Origin: Desulfitobacterium sp.
Lineage (GTDB): Bacteria; Bacillota; Desulfitobacteriia; Desulfitobacteriales; Desulfitobacteriaceae
DNA length: 7,075 nucleotides
Direction: 5' to 3'
Assembly (NCBI GenBank): GCA_012799495.1
Contig: JAAZLD010000007.1
Location: 1-7,075, forward strand
A program made the position numbers and the translations under genes. The notes under the pieces were generated by a model. It was not told where the DNA came from, did not search any database, and worked only from the letters and a program-made list of their open reading frames with translations. Shown here piece after piece: positions 5,285 to 7,075 of this stretch (the first letter of the stretch is position 1; each line of letters starts with the position of its first letter).

Positions 5285-6133
5285 GTGAACATTAGAAAAA
5301 TCGGTGTAATCGGGGCAGGTTTAATGGGTGCGGGTATCGCCCAGGTAGCTGCCCAAGCCGGTTACCAGGTAATCCTACGGGATTTAGAAGATAAGCTTGT
5401 CGAAAAGGGCTTTTCCGTAATCAAGAAAAACTTAGAGAAAGCCCAAAGTAAGGGCAAGCTTACGAAAGATGAAGTTCAAGAGGTTTTAGGCAGGATGAGC
5501 ACTACCACCCAGCTTGGAGACCTGCAAGATGCGGATCTGATCATCGAAGCTATCATTGAACATATGCCCATCAAGAAAGAGCTTTTTACCCAATTGGATC
5601 AAATCTGTAAACCAGAAGCCATCTTTGCCACCAATACCTCAGGTCTAAGCATTACCGAACTTGCCACAGTCACCAAGCGGTGCCAACAAGTTATCGGCAT
5701 GCATTTTTTCAACCCGGTACCGGTGATGAAACTAGTGGAAATTATCCGGGGTGAAGAAACTAGCACAGAAGTATTGGAGGTAATCCGTCAAGTAACTGAA
5801 AAAATGGGCAAGGAATCCATAACAGTAAATGAAGCTCCCCTATTCGCGGTAAACCGGATCCTAGTGCCCATGCTCAATGAAGCTATGTTCGTCCTCATGG
5901 AGGGTATTGCCGAAGCCGAAGACATCGATAAAGGCATGTGTTTGGGAGCAAACCACCCCATTGGACCTTTGGCATTGGCTGATTTGGTAGGACTGGACAC
6001 TCTGTTATTTGTAATGGAAACATTACATAAGGAGACTGGGGATTCTAAATACCGACCTTGCCCCTTATTGCGTCAAAAAGTTCGGGCAGGACATCTTGGT
6101 AAGAAGACTGGTCAAGGTTTTTACAAATACTGA
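5285..6133 (+). CDS. hbd: 3-hydroxybutyryl-CoA dehydrogenase
   Basis: 282 residues, the usual length for the bacterial short-chain enzyme. It interconverts acetoacetyl-CoA and 3-hydroxybutyryl-CoA (more broadly 3-oxoacyl- and 3-hydroxyacyl-CoA) with NAD(H) or NADP(H) in the cytoplasm. The N-terminal Rossmann fold shows IGVIGAGLMGAGIA (6-19), and Asp33 at the end of the second strand suggests NAD preference. The family signature HFFNPVPVMKLVEII is at 140-154. Catalytic-type residues Ser119, His140, Glu152 and Asn190 keep the spacing of the characterised enzymes. The C-terminal dimerisation domain ends GKKTGQGFYKY. Where most relatives read PGFVVNR, this one reads PLFAVNR (185-191). The GTG start is chosen because GGAGG lies 10 nt upstream and the next in-frame Met (14) is inside the nucleotide-binding loop. 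It ends in three consecutive stops (TGA TAA TAA). Acyl-CoA dehydrogenase follows 16 nt downstream, so the two form an operon of butyrate or beta-oxidation metabolism. Confidence 0.93.
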   Translation: MNIRKIGVIGAGLMGAGIAQVAAQAGYQVILRDLEDKLVEKGFSVIKKNLEKAQSKGKLTKDEVQEVLGRMSTTTQLGDLQDADLIIEAIIEHMPIKKELFTQLDQICKPEAIFATNTSGLSITELATVTKRCQQVIGMHFFNPVPVMKLVEIIRGEETSTEVLEVIRQVTEKMGKESITVNEAPLFAVNRILVPMLNEAMFVLMEGIAEAEDIDKGMCLGANHPIGPLALADLVGLDTLLFVMETLHKETGDSKYRPCPLLRQKVRAGHLGKKTGQGFYKY

Positions 6134-6149
6134 TAATAAGGAGAAGATT

Positions 6150-7075
6150 ATGCAATACCAACTGACCGAGGAACAAATTATGATCCGGGACAATGCCCGT
6201 AAATTAGCCCAAAAGGAAATTGCCCCAAGGGCAGCTGAGATAGATGTTCAGGCAATTCATCCTTGGGACATCCAAAAAATCCTGGCTCAACAAGACTTCT
6301 TAGGCTTAAATGTTCCCGAGCAATACGGTGGCTGCGGCTCGGATTTGCTTAGCTATTGCTTAGTAGTTGAGGAAATCGCCCGGGTTTGCGGTTCTTCATC
6401 TTTAATCATAGCTGGCCAAGAACTGGGGATGACTCCCATTTTATTAGCTGGCAATGAGGAACAAAAGAAAAGATGGCTACCCCTTATGGCTAGCGGTGAG
6501 CATATGGTGGCTTTTGGTCTAACTGAACCTGAAGCTGGTAGTGATGTTGCATCCTTGCGCACTCGAGCTGTGTTGGAAGGCGATTACTATATCCTTAACG
6601 GCCAGAAAACCTTTATTTCCAATGCCGAAGTTGCCCAGTACTACACTGTCTTTGCCCTTACTAATCCGGAGAAAGGTAGTAAAGGTATCAGCGTCTTCGT
6701 TCTTGAAAAAGGTATGCCTGGTTTCAGCTTCGGAAAAAAAGAGGAGAAAATGGGTATGCGCGGTTCACAGACTGCTGATTTAGTGTTTGAAGATGTGAAA
6801 GTACCAGTGGCCAATCGACTGGGTCCAGAGGGTATTGGTTTTACCATAGCCATGAAAACCCTAGATAAGACTAGGCCAGGAATAGGTGCCCAGGCAGTGG
6901 GAATTGCCCAGGGAGCTCTGGATTACGCTCTAGGCTATGCCAAAGAGCGCAAACAATTCGGAAAGCCTATCTCCAGTTTCCAAGGTATTCAATTTATGCT
7001 GGCAGATATGGCTACCCAAATCGAGTGTGCCCGGCAACTAGTATACAAAAGTGCCGTTATGGTCGATCTAGCGGA
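6150..7075 (+). CDS. Acyl-CoA dehydrogenase, short/medium-chain type (3' end missing)
   Basis: 308 complete codons, open to the right edge; family members are about 380 residues, so roughly 70 are missing. It is a cytoplasmic FAD enzyme that oxidises acyl-CoA to trans-2-enoyl-CoA, or works in reverse as butyryl-CoA dehydrogenase with electron-transfer flavoprotein. Seen are the helical N-terminal domain (LTEEQIMIRDNARKLA), the first family signature GLTEPEAGSD (123-132), GQKTFISNA (151-159) for FAD binding, MGMRGSQT (201-208), DKTRP (239-243) and ERKQFGKP (266-273). DKTRPGIGAQAVGIAQ resembles medium-chain and butyryl-CoA dehydrogenases, whose catalytic Glu lies near the C-terminus, beyond this window, so activity cannot be checked. 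ATG 6150 follows AAGGAG (6138-6143) at 6 nt. Because hbd lies directly upstream, a butyryl-CoA dehydrogenase role (bcd) is plausible, but a broader acyl chain range cannot be excluded. Confidence 0.93.
   Translation, partial: MQYQLTEEQIMIRDNARKLAQKEIAPRAAEIDVQAIHPWDIQKILAQQDFLGLNVPEQYGGCGSDLLSYCLVVEEIARVCGSSSLIIAGQELGMTPILLAGNEEQKKRWLPLMASGEHMVAFGLTEPEAGSDVASLRTRAVLEGDYYILNGQKTFISNAEVAQYYTVFALTNPEKGSKGISVFVLEKGMPGFSFGKKEEKMGMRGSQTADLVFEDVKVPVANRLGPEGIGFTIAMKTLDKTRPGIGAQAVGIAQGALDYALGYAKERKQFGKPISSFQGIQFMLADMATQIECARQLVYKSAVMVDLA

Noticed and set aside
6541..6853. Two short open frames (plus and minus) within the acyl-CoA dehydrogenase region
   Set aside because: The acyl-CoA dehydrogenase frame is open and motif-rich across the whole stretch, so both are shadow frames. 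The dehydrogenase is intact up to the edge, with no frameshift.

Overview
The window looks like chromosomal DNA of a low-GC, anaerobic, probably spore-forming Firmicute of the class Clostridia. The grounds are strong AGGAGG-type ribosome binding sites, A/T-rich intergenic DNA, a ydaO-type cyclic-di-AMP riboswitch in front of a cell-wall hydrolase, and a butyrate or beta-oxidation gene pair (3-hydroxyacyl-CoA dehydrogenase followed by acyl-CoA dehydrogenase). Genus cannot be assigned from sequence reading alone. No mobile element, CRISPR array, tRNA, rRNA or phage gene is visible.

Layout. (1) Positions 1-66 hold the first 22 codons of a probable minus-strand gene that runs off the left edge. 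It is divergent from the next unit. Both apparent promoters are of the extended -10 type and share an inverted 9-bp element. (2) Positions 289-1841 (+) hold a well-conserved c-di-AMP riboswitch aptamer followed within 18 nt by the start of a membrane-anchored LysM-G5-NlpC/P60 peptidoglycan endopeptidase. The longest reading frame runs back through the riboswitch to 246, but the real start is ATG 408. (3) A bidirectional terminator (1960-1998) separates this gene from a convergent APC-family amino acid permease (1976-3346, -). The permease stop codon lies inside the hairpin loop. (4) Divergent from the permease is a two-helix membrane-anchored ComEC-like metallo-beta-lactamase-fold hydrolase (3459-5027, +). 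It has a perfect nine-copy Ser-Asp hexanucleotide repeat, a Ser/Thr/Pro linker and a C-terminal lamin-tail domain, and it ends at a strong terminator. (5) A leader region (5107-5284) holds a hairpin, a candidate promoter and a 20-codon open frame with a consensus ribosome binding site. It leads into an operon of 3-hydroxybutyryl-CoA dehydrogenase (5285-6133) and an MCAD/butyryl-CoA-type acyl-CoA dehydrogenase (6150 to the right edge).

How the parts relate. The riboswitch ties c-di-AMP, which reports turgor and wall state, to a wall-opening enzyme, a well-known pairing in Firmicutes. What is unusual is that the aptamer's closing helix sits 3 nt from the Shine-Dalgarno sequence with no room for a terminator, so control is probably on translation. 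The MBL/lamin-tail protein is predicted to face outward and could act on extracellular nucleic acid. The hbd-acd pair belongs to four-carbon or short/medium-chain acyl-CoA metabolism and is functionally separate from the genes to its left.

No gene here belongs to a clearly new system. The most original leads are the terminator-less riboswitch, the SD-repeat MBL/lamin-tail protein, the terminator embedded in the permease gene, and the small leader frame before hbd.
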